A DNA stretch of 17,230 nt from Kiritimatiellia bacterium. Its GTDB lineage: Bacteria > Verrucomicrobiota > Kiritimatiellia > B70-G9. How positions within the stretch are numbered: the first letter of the stretch is position 1; the number at the start of each line of letters is the position of its first letter. The notes beneath the pieces are model-generated. The model worked only from the letters and a program-made list of their open reading frames with translations. It did not search any database and was not told the DNA's origin. The stretch spans positions 1 through 17,230 of the forward strand of contig DTYT01000340.1 of NCBI GenBank assembly GCA_012961745.1, written 5' to 3'. The position numbers were made by a program, and so were the translations under genes. Positions 1 to 7,892 of this stretch are shown piece after piece.

Positions 1-822
1 AATTCCCCCCAAAAAATCCCACCGGCCCCAAACAGGTCAACCAACAGCTTCCCAAGCGCCACCGGTTAGCGGCAAAGCCCCGCAGCAGGTGCCCGGAAGG
101 CACTGCGGAAAAACCATGCGGCTCCGGCAAGGGGCACTCTCCCGGTAGGCAGGGGATGGCCGGACCACCAGCCGCGGGGATACCTCGAACTCTTGTAGCC
201 GTGTCCCGCGGACGGCCCGGCTCCATGGCGTCTGGTGCGACTCGCTGGCCCCGTGCGCCGACCGTTCCCGCCCGCTCCGGGTGCAGGGGGCGCCCGGAGG
301 AACCTCATGGGAAAATCACCCTTCCGCAGGCGACCGGGCCGATAAGGACGGTCGGAAGCGGAATGGGGTTGGCCAGCCAGCACGGCGAGCTGGGAAATGC
401 TCTCGGAACAGACCCGCGCTATGAGTTCCTGAAAGGCGCCCAGTTCGCAACTCATCCGGGGAGAATGCGGCGATACGGAATCCATATGGAAAGGTGGAAA
501 CGTCATCATCCGTGGGAACCCTGACTTCAGCACTCGCACCGAACAACACCATATGCACATGGATTCTGGAGTGGACTTGCTGGCGAGCACCGCCTTCGAC
601 AGCGGGAGCATATCCATCCATCGCGGGGTGCCGCGCGCCGGCGGCCTGCAAATGTGCCGGCGCACAAGACGCGTTTCCCCTTGCTCGGTGTGCCACAATC
701 TGTCGGGCTTCGAAGGGGGCAACCCATCAGGCGGACCGTCCTGCTCCGCAGACTCTGCGGTGGCGGATCTCCCGCGGCCACCGCCCGGTGACCACCACTG
801 AGGATCCCGTCCGCTTCCGGAG
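1..822. other. Gene-poor stretch downstream of tRNA-Leu
   Basis: No complete gene is recognisable in these 822 bases on either strand. A minus-strand frame stays open from about 902 to 66, but it runs through the tRNA gene, reads as low-complexity Arg/Pro/Gly/Ser protein and has no family motif, so I treat it as a GC-rich shadow. I looked for the hallmarks of RNase P RNA, tmRNA and SRP RNA and saw none. The only coding-like signal is a plus-strand frame around 433-801, listed separately. I saw no tRNA-derived direct repeat that would mark an attachment site. The first bases may be a contig edge. Confidence 0.5.
433..801 (+). pseudogene. Possible coding remnant with a CxxCH motif
   Basis: This is a stop-to-stop frame of 122 codons between TGA at 430-432 and TGA at 799-801. 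It reads like real protein: purine-rich first codon positions, GC-rich third positions, and mixed residues such as VIIRGNPDFSTRTEQHH near 505-552. CSVCH, a c-type heme attachment pattern, lies at 682-696. There is no ATG, GTG or TTG before the ATG at 553, and that ATG has no ribosome binding site. The same frame upstream (346-429) also looks coding-like but is cut off by TGA at 430. A decayed gene fragment is possible. So is chance, because the complementary strand shares the GC-rich third position. No family was recognised and no function is proposed. Confidence 0.18.
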
Positions 823-908
823 TGCCCGGGGGGGGACTCGAACCCCCACTCCGCGCCAGCGGAAACGGATTTTAAGTCCGTTGCGTCTGCCGATTCCGCC
901 ACCCGGGC
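823..908 (-). tRNA. tRNA-Leu (anticodon UAA)
   Basis: The minus strand from 908 to 823 folds as an 86-nt class II tRNA. The acceptor GCCCGGG pairs with CCCGGGC and is followed by discriminator A. The anticodon stem ACGGA/TCCGT encloses the loop CTTAAAA, giving anticodon UAA (reads UUA, and UUG by wobble). The long variable arm TCCGC-TGGC-GCGGA is typical of tRNA-Leu. The T-loop is TTCGAGT inside a GGGGG/CCCCC stem. The 3' CCA is not encoded, so it must be added by CCA-adding enzyme. The gene is divergent from the UGPase gene. Confidence 0.95.
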
Positions 909-917
909 TCAACTGGA

Positions 918-946
918 AGTATGCCCCCACTGGCAAGGTCATACAA
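918..946 (-). promoter_or_regulatory. Candidate promoter of tRNA-Leu
   Basis: On the minus strand a -10-like CATACT (923-918) lies 17 bp downstream of a poor -35-like TTGTAT (946-941). It ends 9 bp before the mature tRNA 5' end, as expected for a short-leader tRNA transcript. The -10 matches 4 of 6 consensus bases and the -35 only 3 of 6, so the call rests mostly on position. Confidence 0.35.
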
Positions 947-989
947 GATCCCGGTCACTGCCCCACCATTGGCGCCGGCCGTTGCTTCC

Positions 990-1016
990 TTGACCGGAGA
1001 AGCACCAGCGGATAAT
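990..1016 (+). promoter_or_regulatory. Candidate sigma70-type promoter of UGPase
   Basis: TTGACC (990-995, 5 of 6 to the -35 consensus) is followed after a short 15-bp spacer by GATAAT (1011-1016, 5 of 6 to the -10 consensus). It ends 25 bp before the ATG of the uridylyltransferase gene. The spacer is shorter than the 17-bp optimum. Confidence 0.45.
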
Positions 1017-1041
1017 AACACTACTCGCACAGTTTCAGGAA

Positions 1042-2472
1042 ATGATCGAGCTCACACAACGGGATATCGACTGGCGTCTGGAAGTCGCGCGGGAGAGACT
1101 GGCGGCCGTGGGGACCACCAATGCGGCGGCGGAGAGCTTCCTCGAAAACTACCGGAGACTGCTACACGGCGAGCAGACTATGATCCCGGAAGCCGACATC
1201 ACGCCCGTAGACCGCCTGCCCCGGCTGCACGAACAGTGGGGGAATCCGGACACCGGCCGCCGAGAATTGCAAAAACTGGTGGTGGTCAAACTGGCAGGCG
1301 GGCTGGGTACCTCCATGGGGCTCGACGTACCGAAGGCCCTGCTACCGGTCAAAGAAGGCCAAACCTTCCTCGACCTTACACTGCGCCAGATAAGGCATCT
1401 GCGCGAAAGGTATCGCAGCGATGTACCGGTTCTACTCATGTGCAGCTTCGCCACCCAGGCGGCACTGGAGAATGCACTCCGACAGGCTGATGTGCCGGTG
1501 GGCAATCCGCACGGTCTGCCGCCGTTGTTCGCTCAAAACCGGGTCCCCAAGATCATCGCTGACACGCTTGAGCCCGTGCGGACGGCACTGAACGATCCTT
1601 CGGGATGGTATCCCCCGGGTCACGGCGACATTTACACCGTAATGTGGCAGAGGGGCATACTCGAACGCCTCTTGTCACAGGGCTACCGTTACGCCTTCGT
1701 TTCCAACATCGACAACCTCGGCGCGACCGTGGATCTGCGCCTGGTCGGCTACATGGCGGAAAGCGGAGTCCCTTTCCTGATGGAGGCGGCCGAAAGAACT
1801 GCCGCGGACCGCAAGGGCGGGCATCTCGCCCGCGATGCGAAGGGCCGACTCCTGCTGCGCGAGTCAGGTCAATGCCCGCCGGAAGATTTCCATCTTTTCC
1901 AGGATGTGGGGCGCCACCGCTACTTCAACACCAACAACCTGTGGCTCAATCTGGAAGCGATCGAAACGGCTTTGCGCGATAGCAAGGGCCGACTTCCACT
2001 TCCGGTGATCGTCAACCGCAAGTCCCTGAACCCGCAGAATCCTCTTTCGATGCCGGTTTTCCATTTGGAAACCGCGGCCGGCGCCGCGCTTGCCATTTTC
2101 GAAGGCGCTGCGGCGGTTGCGGTTCCCCGTGCCCGTTTCCTGCCGGTGAAGACCACCGATGACCTGCTGGCGGTGCGCTCCGACATCTACCTGCTGGCGC
2201 CGGACAGCACCTTGCGGGTGAATCCCGAGAGGCGCCTGGAAACGGTCGTCATTGATCTTGATCACCGGGTTTACGGGCGGCTGCCGGAGTTCGACGCCCG
2301 CTTTCCATCGGGACCGCCTTCGCTGGTGCGTTGCCGATCCCTGACGATAGAGGGTGATTTCCTGTTCCGAGGCCGGGTTGTTCTCGAGGGTAGCGTCTAC
2401 CTGCGGAACCGTAGCTGCCGCCAGATTCTGGTGCCGGCGAAGTCTCTGATCAGCGGCAGCCGCACGAAATAA
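1042..2472 (+). CDS. UTP-glucose-1-phosphate uridylyltransferase (UDPGP family)
   Basis: This is a cytosolic enzyme making UDP-glucose from UTP and glucose-1-phosphate, the donor for cell-surface glycans. The 476-residue protein belongs to the eukaryotic-type UDPGP family, not the shorter bacterial GalU family. It has the nucleotide-binding loop LAGGLGTSMG (85-94) followed by PKALLPV, PPGHGDIY (191-198), SNIDNLGA (221-228) and the substrate-loop lysine region RFLPVKTTDDLLAVRSD (365-381). The ATG at 1042 is the only good start; the frame is open upstream without other ATG codons, and the AGGA before it is too close to be a good ribosome binding site. It stands alone on this strand, converging on metK across 53 bp. 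A related UDP-N-acetylhexosamine pyrophosphorylase is less likely, because the UGPase motifs match well. Confidence 0.88.
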   Translation: MIELTQRDIDWRLEVARERLAAVGTTNAAAESFLENYRRLLHGEQTMIPEADITPVDRLPRLHEQWGNPDTGRRELQKLVVVKLAGGLGTSMGLDVPKALLPVKEGQTFLDLTLRQIRHLRERYRSDVPVLLMCSFATQAALENALRQADVPVGNPHGLPPLFAQNRVPKIIADTLEPVRTALNDPSGWYPPGHGDIYTVMWQRGILERLLSQGYRYAFVSNIDNLGATVDLRLVGYMAESGVPFLMEAAERTAADRKGGHLARDAKGRLLLRESGQCPPEDFHLFQDVGRHRYFNTNNLWLNLEAIETALRDSKGRLPLPVIVNRKSLNPQNPLSMPVFHLETAAGAALAIFEGAAAVAVPRARFLPVKTTDDLLAVRSDIYLLAPDSTLRVNPERRLETVVIDLDHRVYGRLPEFDARFPSGPPSLVRCRSLTIEGDFLFRGRVVLEGSVYLRNRSCRQILVPAKSLISGSRTK

Positions 2473-2525
2473 GCCACCGCCCGCAGCTGGCCGCGGCCAC
2501 AGGGGCTCGGCAACGGTCGTACGAG
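2473..2525. other. Convergent intergenic gap
   Basis: This 53-bp gap lies between the 3' ends of the UGPase gene and metK. It contains a perfect 12-bp palindrome, TGGCCGCGGCCA (2488-2499), but no loop and no T-run on either strand. I cannot call a Rho-independent terminator here. Confidence 0.4.
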
Positions 2526-3707
2526 TCAGGAGACCGCAGCTTGTAGGTCTTCAACCCGGTCCGTCTTCTCCCAGGTGAAAACATCCAGCTCCCGCTTCCG
2601 GCCGAAGTGTCCGTAGGCGGCAGTCCGGGCGTAGATCGGCCGCAATAGATTGAGCTCCTCAATGATCTCGGCGGGTTTCAGACGAAACACGCGGCGGACC
2701 GCGGCCTCCAGGCTCGCGTCGCTTACCTTACCGGTCCCCAAGGTATCCACAAAGACAGACACCGGCTCGGGATATCCGATAGCATAAGCCAACTGCACCT
2801 CACACCGCCGCGCAAGTTTGGCGGCGACAATGTTCTTCGCCACATAGCGAGCCATGTAGGCCGCACTACGGTCGACTTTCGAGGGATCCTTGCCCGAGAA
2901 GCAGCCGCCGCCGTGCCGGCCCATTCCGCCATAGGTGTCCACGATGATTTTGCGACCGGTCACGCCGCAGTCCCCCTTGGGTCCGCCGATAACGAAGCGG
3001 CCGGTGGGATTGATCAGGAACTTCCTGGACTGGCGCGGCAGCAGCCGGGCCGGGATCTCCTTGCGGATGATCTCCTCGACGATTGCTTCGCGCAGTTGAC
3101 GATGCTTGATATCTGGAGCATGTTGGCAAGAGACGACCACGGTGTCCACAGCCACCGGCCGCCCATCCTCATAGATCACGGTGACTTGGGATTTCCCGTC
3201 GGGACGGAGAAATGGCAACCGGCCGCTCTTGCGCGCACGGGCCAACGCGCGGGTGAGGCGGTGGGCGAACATGATCGGTGCCGGCATCAGTTCCGGAGTC
3301 TCGTCACAGGCATACCCGAACATCATGCCCTGGTCACCCGCGCCCTGTTCCTTGAAAAGACCCTTCCCCGCAGTCACCCCCCGGGAGATGTCCGGGGACT
3401 GCCGTTCCATAGCCACCAGAACGGCGCAGTTGTCCGCGTCGAAACCGATTCCCGCCTCGGTGTACCCCACCTTGCGGATGTAGCTGCGCACGACGTCCGC
3501 ATAGTTGATGGCCGCCCGGGTAGTTATTTCCCCTGCAACGACCACCATCCCCGTCTTGACCAGTGTCTCGCAGGCTACGCGGCTGTGCTTGTCGCTCTCC
3601 AGCGCCGCGTCCAGGATCGCGTCGGATATCCCGTCGCACAACTTATCCGGGTGTCCTTCGGTGACCGACTCCGAGGTGAACAGGTGTCGTCGTGCTGTCG
3701 TCTTCAC
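2526..3707 (-). CDS. metK: S-adenosylmethionine synthetase
   Basis: MetK condenses ATP and methionine to SAM, the cell's methyl donor. From the GTG at 3707 the protein has 393 residues, close to the usual ~385-390. Family landmarks are [13 protein letters not shown] (10-22, ATP and metal site), [12 protein letters not shown] (122-133), [15 protein letters not shown] (246-260) and the P-loop-like GGGCFSGKD (266-274). The C-terminal YGHFGR and WEKTD are also present. I prefer the GTG at 3707 because AGGGAG lies 6 nt upstream and the N-terminus then matches the family. A TTG at 3728, with GGAGG 5 nt upstream, would add seven residues and cannot be excluded. It is the last gene of the minus-strand run, following ptsI. 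No SAM riboswitch is visible in the short gap upstream. Confidence 0.97.
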   Translation of the reverse strand: MKTTARRHLFTSESVTEGHPDKLCDGISDAILDAALESDKHSRVACETLVKTGMVVVAGEITTRAAINYADVVRSYIRKVGYTEAGIGFDADNCAVLVAMERQSPDISRGVTAGKGLFKEQGAGDQGMMFGYACDETPELMPAPIMFAHRLTRALARARKSGRLPFLRPDGKSQVTVIYEDGRPVAVDTVVVSCQHAPDIKHRQLREAIVEEIIRKEIPARLLPRQSRKFLINPTGRFVIGGPKGDCGVTGRKIIVDTYGGMGRHGGGCFSGKDPSKVDRSAAYMARYVAKNIVAAKLARRCEVQLAYAIGYPEPVSVFVDTLGTGKVSDASLEAAVRRVFRLKPAEIIEELNLLRPIYARTAAYGHFGRKRELDVFTWEKTDRVEDLQAAVS

Positions 3708-3719
3708 TTTCGTCTCCCT
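3708..3719 (-). promoter_or_regulatory. Ribosome binding site deciding the metK start
   Basis: On the minus strand AGGGAG (3719-3714) is followed by a 6-nt spacer and GTG at 3707. The competing site GGAGG (3738-3734) serves TTG at 3728 with a 5-nt spacer. Both are usable; the GTG gives the more typical MetK N-terminus. Confidence 0.5.
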
Positions 3720-3755
3720 CTGCTGCAATCCATCCTCCAGCCGGTCCAGCGCGTT

Positions 3756-5534
3756 TCAGCTCACCAGGTCCAACAACTCCGGCGCGGACTTTCTGATCAG
3801 CTCGTAGCACATCTCGGTTACCTCGGATGCCGTGGCCGCTTGAAGCGCCTTCTTCACCAATTCGACGGACTGCGTGTAACCCACGCTTCTGACCGCCCTC
3901 TTGACCAGCGGCAGAAGAGTGGGGCTCACACTGAAATGGTCAATCCCCAATCCAAGGAGCAGCGGGACCATGAGCGGGTTACCCCCCATTTCCCCGCATA
4001 TACCCACCTGGATGCGGTGGCGATGTCCGGTCTGCACAGTGTTCTGAATCAGACGTATCAAAGCGGGATGGGCCGGCTCATAAAGGTAGGCCACTTTCTC
4101 ATTTATGCGGTCAACCGCCAGGGTGTACTGCACAAGGTCGTTGGTACCCAGGCTGAAGAACGCGGCATGCGGCGCCAGGATATCGGCGATGAGTGCTGCG
4201 GAAGGCACCTCGATCATGATCCCCACATCAACATTCCGGTTGAATTCCACTTCCCGTTCCGCAAGACTTTTCATCTCCTGCTGCAATATGCGGTTGGCCT
4301 GGAGAAGCTCCTCCAGATTGCTTACCATGGGGTACATCATACGGATATTCCCCAGGCGGCTGGCTCGCAGAATCGCGCGTATCTGTACCTTGAATATCTC
4401 CGGCTGGGCCAGACAGAAACGGATGGCCCTCCATCCCATGAAGGGATTGGCCTCCTCCGGCGCCTTCATATGGGAGACGAACTTGTCCCCCCCCAGATCC
4501 AGGGTGCGGATCACTACCGGGTTGGGGGCCACCCGGCGGGCCACTTCCTCATAGACCTCGACCTGCTCGTCCTCGCTGGGCCAGGAGGACCTTCCCACGT
4601 AGAGAAATTCCGTACGGAAAAGACCGATGCCCTCGGCGCCGTTCTCCAGGACCAGCTCGACATCGGCGGGCAGCTCGATGTTAGCCATCAGACCAACCCG
4701 CTTGCCGTCCGTGGTCACCGCCGGCTCGCCCCGCAGTCCCGCCAGTTGCTGGCGGATGGACCTTTCGGTTTCCGCGCGGCGGTCGTATTCCTGCAGACGC
4801 GCGGCGGTAGGATTGACTATCACCAGACCGCGGCCGCCGTCCACCAGGACCATATCCCCCGGATTCACCCGGACGCTTACATCCCGCAATCCCACCACCG
4901 CGGGAATGGCCAGCGCCCGGGCCATGATAGCGGTATGCGAGGTCATGCTTCCCAGGTCGGTGACGAAACCGGCAACCTTATCGCGCGGCATGGTAGCGGT
5001 ATCCGAAGGTGCCAGATCGTGGGCCACCACAATGCACGGCTCGGCGACGCTCTCTAATCCCCCAACACTGATCCCCGCCAGGTTGCGTGCGATCCGCCGG
5101 GCCACATCGCGCACGTCAACCGCGCGCTCCCTGAGGTAGTCGTCGTCCACTGCGGCCAGCGCCTGCGCGTACTTTTCGGCCACCCGCATCAGCACGGCTT
5201 CCACGTTCCGCCGGTCCCGGTGCAGGCCCTCAATGACTCCCTCTACGAAGGAGCGATCGTCCACCACCAGCAGGTGGGCATCGAAGATACCCGCGTTCTC
5301 TTCGCCGATCGCCTCGGAAACCCGCCGCTCAATTTCGTGGAGCTGGTCGCGGGTATTGATCAAGGCTTCCTCAAAGCGGGCTATCTCGCGGGGAATCTCC
5401 TCTTCACTGATTTCTCTCTCGGGATAGTGCTCCTGCTCGCTGGCCATCAGCACCGCGGGAGCCACTGCGATTCCTGCCGAGGCCGGCACGCCGCGCAGCA
5501 CGATTTCCTTCCTCTCCTGGGGCCTGTCGCTCAA
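3756..5534 (-). CDS. ptsI: PTS enzyme I (phosphoenolpyruvate-protein phosphotransferase)
   Basis: EI takes phosphate from phosphoenolpyruvate and passes it to HPr in the cytosol. The 592-residue protein has an N-terminal HPr-interacting domain, then the phosphohistidine domain with His200 in GSMTSHTAIMARALAIPAVVG. It ends in the PEP-binding TIM barrel: LFRTEFLY (Arg307), IRTLDLGGDK, IEVPSAALIADILA (441-454), SLGTNDLVQYTLAVDR and the active Cys513 in GICGEMGG. All key residues are present. The TTG at 5534 starts 6 nt after the ptsH stop. A GTG at 5501, preceded by purine-rich AGGAAGGAAATC, would remove 11 residues and give a more typical N-terminus. No PTS permease genes are in the window, so a regulatory role is likely. 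Confidence 0.96.
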   Translation of the reverse strand: MSDRPQERKEIVLRGVPASAGIAVAPAVLMASEQEHYPEREISEEEIPREIARFEEALINTRDQLHEIERRVSEAIGEENAGIFDAHLLVVDDRSFVEGVIEGLHRDRRNVEAVLMRVAEKYAQALAAVDDDYLRERAVDVRDVARRIARNLAGISVGGLESVAEPCIVVAHDLAPSDTATMPRDKVAGFVTDLGSMTSHTAIMARALAIPAVVGLRDVSVRVNPGDMVLVDGGRGLVIVNPTAARLQEYDRRAETERSIRQQLAGLRGEPAVTTDGKRVGLMANIELPADVELVLENGAEGIGLFRTEFLYVGRSSWPSEDEQVEVYEEVARRVAPNPVVIRTLDLGGDKFVSHMKAPEEANPFMGWRAIRFCLAQPEIFKVQIRAILRASRLGNIRMMYPMVSNLEELLQANRILQQEMKSLAEREVEFNRNVDVGIMIEVPSAALIADILAPHAAFFSLGTNDLVQYTLAVDRINEKVAYLYEPAHPALIRLIQNTVQTGHRHRIQVGICGEMGGNPLMVPLLLGLGIDHFSVSPTLLPLVKRAVRSVGYTQSVELVKKALQAATASEVTEMCYELIRKSAPELLDLVS

Positions 5535-5540
5535 GACTGA

Positions 5541-5843
5541 TCAGTCCTCGTAGAACCCCTTCTCGACCAGCTCTGCCAACGCCTGGATTGCTTCCTCGGC
5601 GTCCTCGCCTTCCGCCCGGAGGCGCAGCTTGGATCCCTGGTACCCTTCCAGCGTCATCAGTCCCATGATGCTCTTGCCCGAAACCCGGTTGCCGTCCTTT
5701 TCCACGGTGATATCCGACATGAATCGGCCGGCGGTCTTGACGAACAACGCCGCCGGGCGCGCGTGAATGCCCAACTTGTTCCGGATAGTCAGTTCGCGCT
5801 CGACCACTGTCCCGCTGGTTTTCTGAGTCGCCGGATTTTTCAC
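5541..5843 (-). CDS. ptsH: PTS phosphocarrier protein HPr
   Basis: HPr carries phosphate from EI on a histidine. In organisms with HprK it is also regulated by serine phosphorylation. Both sites are present: His27 in LGIHARPAALFV and Ser58 in SGKSIMGLMTL, 31 residues apart as in canonical HPr (His15/Ser46). From the GTG at 5843 the protein has 100 residues and a 12-residue N-terminal extension, and it overlaps the hprK stop by 4 nt (GTGA). A GTG at 5807 would give the canonical 88 residues beginning VVERELTI, but its ribosome binding site is weak. Translational coupling to hprK favours the upstream start. Confidence 0.96.
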   Translation of the reverse strand: MKNPATQKTSGTVVERELTIRNKLGIHARPAALFVKTAGRFMSDITVEKDGNRVSGKSIMGLMTLEGYQGSKLRLRAEGEDAEEAIQALAELVEKGFYED

Positions 5844-6793
5844 CGCTTCTGCCCGCTCTTGTGTACCAGTATTTCAACCAGTTTCTCATCCAACTCCTTG
5901 GCGGCGTCATGGCCCATATTCCTCAGCTTCTGATTGAGTGCCACCACCTCCACCACATGGGCCATGTCGCGTCCCGGAGCAACCGGCAAGTTGATCACCG
6001 GGATACGCACCCCCAAGACATCCCGCACACCCGAATTAAATCCGGTGCGGTCGTCTTCCTCCGAATCCTGCTTCAGCGGATGAAGGTGCACGATCATATC
6101 AAGCCGCATCTCCTTCCGCATAGAAGCCACCCCGAAAAGACTGGGAACATGGATTATTCCCAATCCGCGTATTTCCATGTGGTAGCGGGTTATCTCCGGG
6201 GCCGAGGCGACGATCCGCCCACTGCTCTCCCGGCGCAACACGGTGACGTCATCCGCCACCAGGCTGTATCCCCTCTCGATCAGTCCCAGGGCCACCTCGC
6301 TCTTCCCGACCCCGGGTCGCCCTTCGATGAGCACGCCGATCCCCATGATATCCACCATCGTTCCTTGCACCCGTACCGACGGAGCAGCCATGTTCTCCAG
6401 GATCACGGTGGCCACATTAATGAAGCGGCTGGTGATCAGCGCGGAACGCAGAATGGGCACCCGGTAGCGGCCCGCGGCTGCCACCATCTCGGGAAGCGCG
6501 TGCCGGTTGCGGGTGATCACCAGGCAGGGGACATGCTGTGCCAAGAGAGCCGTCATGCGCTTGGTACGCTCCTGGTCCGCCAGGCTTTTCAGATACGCAT
6601 ATTCGGCCAAGCCGACCACCTGGATACGGCGGTTGGCGAAGTACTGGAAAAAACCCGCCAGGGCCAGCCCCGGCCGGTTGATCGCGGCCTCGTGCACCGG
6701 CCGCCATAGGTGTTTCTCTCCATACTCGACGCTCAGGGAAAGATGTTCCCTTCCCTGCTCGTAAAAGTCCCGCACTGTCAATTTGGTCTGCAT
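5840..6793 (-). CDS. hprK: HPr kinase/phosphorylase
   Basis: HprK phosphorylates HPr on its regulatory serine and can reverse this by phosphorolysis. The 317-residue protein has the N-terminal HprK domain (about 1-130) and the catalytic domain. The latter has the P-loop GRPGVGKS (158-165), LVADD (178-182; the second Asp is the catalytic carboxylate), the family signature MEIRGLGIIHVPSLFG (206-221), Arg249 and PVAPGRD near 271-276. Unusually, Gln143 in RVQGTMVDIMG occupies the position of the conserved active-site His of the HGVLVD motif, 21 residues before the P-loop Lys (Lys164). The start is ATG at 6793. It overlaps ptsH by 4 nt and lies 24 nt after hpf. There is no rapZ downstream. The Gln raises doubt about full kinase and phosphorylase activity. 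Confidence 0.95.
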   Translation of the reverse strand: MQTKLTVRDFYEQGREHLSLSVEYGEKHLWRPVHEAAINRPGLALAGFFQYFANRRIQVVGLAEYAYLKSLADQERTKRMTALLAQHVPCLVITRNRHALPEMVAAAGRYRVPILRSALITSRFINVATVILENMAAPSVRVQGTMVDIMGIGVLIEGRPGVGKSEVALGLIERGYSLVADDVTVLRRESSGRIVASAPEITRYHMEIRGLGIIHVPSLFGVASMRKEMRLDMIVHLHPLKQDSEEDDRTGFNSGVRDVLGVRIPVINLPVAPGRDMAHVVEVVALNQKLRNMGHDAAKELDEKLVEILVHKSGQKR

Positions 6794-6817
6794 TGATACA
6801 CCGCCGCGGGCCCGGCC

Positions 6818-7120
6818 TCACTGCCGCACGCGGTAGTCATGCAATTTTTCCATCTGTCGGCGTACCTGGCGCGCCGCCCTTTCGATCGCCGAGTCGATCG
6901 CCAAGTAAAGGTTTTCCATGTCGGCCTCCGCCTCTACCCGTATGTGGGGGGGGGACTGTGCCACTACCTCAGCGATATGCCGGTGTTTCTCCACCGCCAG
7001 AATCACATGGACGCTGGTAATCCGCGGAAAATCGTCCAGCTCCCGCTGGAGTTTCCGGTAGACGTGGTCGCGGATCCCGTCGGTTATCTCCACGTGCCGT
7101 CCGGTGACACTGACCTGCAC
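6818..7120 (-). CDS. hpf: Ribosome hibernation promoting factor, short form
   Basis: This 100-residue protein of the HPF/RaiA (sigma-54 modulation protein) family binds the 30S A and P site region and helps store ribosomes in an inactive state under stress. It begins MQVSVTGRHVEITDGIRDHV and shows the family beta-alpha-beta-beta-beta-alpha pattern, with the acidic-to-basic C-terminal helix from DMENLYLAIDSAIERA onward. It lacks the C-terminal dimerisation domain of long HPF. The start is GTG at 7120 with GGAGG 5 nt upstream. In many proteobacteria this gene follows rpoN, which gave rise to its old name. Here it directly follows lptB (35-nt gap) and no rpoN is present. Confidence 0.93.
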   Translation of the reverse strand: MQVSVTGRHVEITDGIRDHVYRKLQRELDDFPRITSVHVILAVEKHRHIAEVVAQSPPHIRVEAEADMENLYLAIDSAIERAARQVRRQMEKLHDYRVRQ

Positions 7121-7155
7121 CTGTGCCTCCTTTCCTGCTGTGAATCCAACGCAGC

Positions 7156-7890
7156 CTACATGCTGAATCTCGGTCCCAGATACAACTCACGGCTTACCTT
7201 GTCGTTGATCAGAAAAGCACTGGTACCTTCCCGTAATACCTTTCCCTCACATATCAGGTAAGCACGGTCAACTATCGAAAGGGTCTCCCTTACGTTGTGG
7301 TCGGTAATCAGTATACCCAGACCGCGATTCTTCAGTCCCCGGATTATCTCCTGTACATCATAGACCGCCAAGGGGTCCACTCCGCTGAAAGGTTCGTCGA
7401 GAAGGATGACCGACGGACTGGTCGCCAGTGCCCGGGTAACTTCCAAGCGGCGCCTTTCGCCTCCACTCAAGGTATAAGCCCGCTGGTCGGCCAGGTAGGA
7501 AATCCGCAGTTCCTCCAGCAGGAACTGCAGCCTCCGCTTGCGCTCCTCCGGCCTGAGGGGCAGGGTCTCCAGAATGGCCATGACATTCTCGGCTACCGTC
7601 ATCCGGCGGAATACCGAGGGCTCCTGCGAGAGGTAGCCGATACCCATACGCGCCCGGCGGTACATGGGGACCGCGGTAACGTCCCGGCCTCGGAAGTGGA
7701 TCGCACCCGCATTGGGTCTCACCAGGCCGACGATCATATAGAAGCTGGTCGTCTTGCCCGCCCCGTTGGGGCCAAGCAGCCCAACGATCTCCCCCTTGCG
7801 GACGGTTATGCTTACTCCATCGACTACTCGTTTGCCGCGGTACGTTTTGACCAGATTTTCGGTTTTGAGAAGGACGGAATCCAGCTCCAC
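7156..7890 (-). CDS. lptB: LPS export ABC transporter ATPase LptB
   Basis: LptB is the cytosolic ATPase that powers extraction of LPS from the inner membrane with LptF/LptG. From GTG at 7890 the protein has 244 residues, close to the family length of ~240. Motifs are Walker A GPNGAGKT (40-47), Q-loop Gln89 in YLSQEPSVF, signature LSGGE (141-145), Walker B VILLDEP (161-167, Glu166) and switch His198 in ITDHNVRETL. PFSGVDPLAV and the Q-loop sequence are typical of LptB rather than other importers or exporters. The frame is open further upstream (to 7965), but that part overlaps lptA. GGAG lies about 7 nt before the GTG, which comes 2 nt after the lptA stop. The lptF/lptG permeases are not in this window. 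Confidence 0.96.
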   Translation of the reverse strand: MELDSVLLKTENLVKTYRGKRVVDGVSITVRKGEIVGLLGPNGAGKTTSFYMIVGLVRPNAGAIHFRGRDVTAVPMYRRARMGIGYLSQEPSVFRRMTVAENVMAILETLPLRPEERKRRLQFLLEELRISYLADQRAYTLSGGERRRLEVTRALATSPSVILLDEPFSGVDPLAVYDVQEIIRGLKNRGLGILITDHNVRETLSIVDRAYLICEGKVLREGTSAFLINDKVSRELYLGPRFSM

Positions 7891-7892
7891 AC

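Noticed and set aside
313..345. Tiny frame beginning ATG at 307 with GGAGG just upstream
   Set aside because: Only about a dozen codons with basic residues and nothing conserved to support it; a good ribosome binding site alone is common by chance in this GC-rich sequence.
66..902. 278-codon open frame on the minus strand
   Set aside because: It begins inside the tRNA-Leu gene, has biased Arg/Pro/Gly/Ser composition with no domain, and is explained by GC-rich antisense openness.
3290..3310. Possible SAM riboswitch or other leader for metK
   Set aside because: metK is preceded by only a short gap after ptsI, which leaves no room for a riboswitch aptamer.
2913..5057. 714-codon open frame on the plus strand
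   Set aside because: It is antisense to metK and ptsI, both clear conserved genes; His/Gln/Arg-rich shadow translation without motifs.
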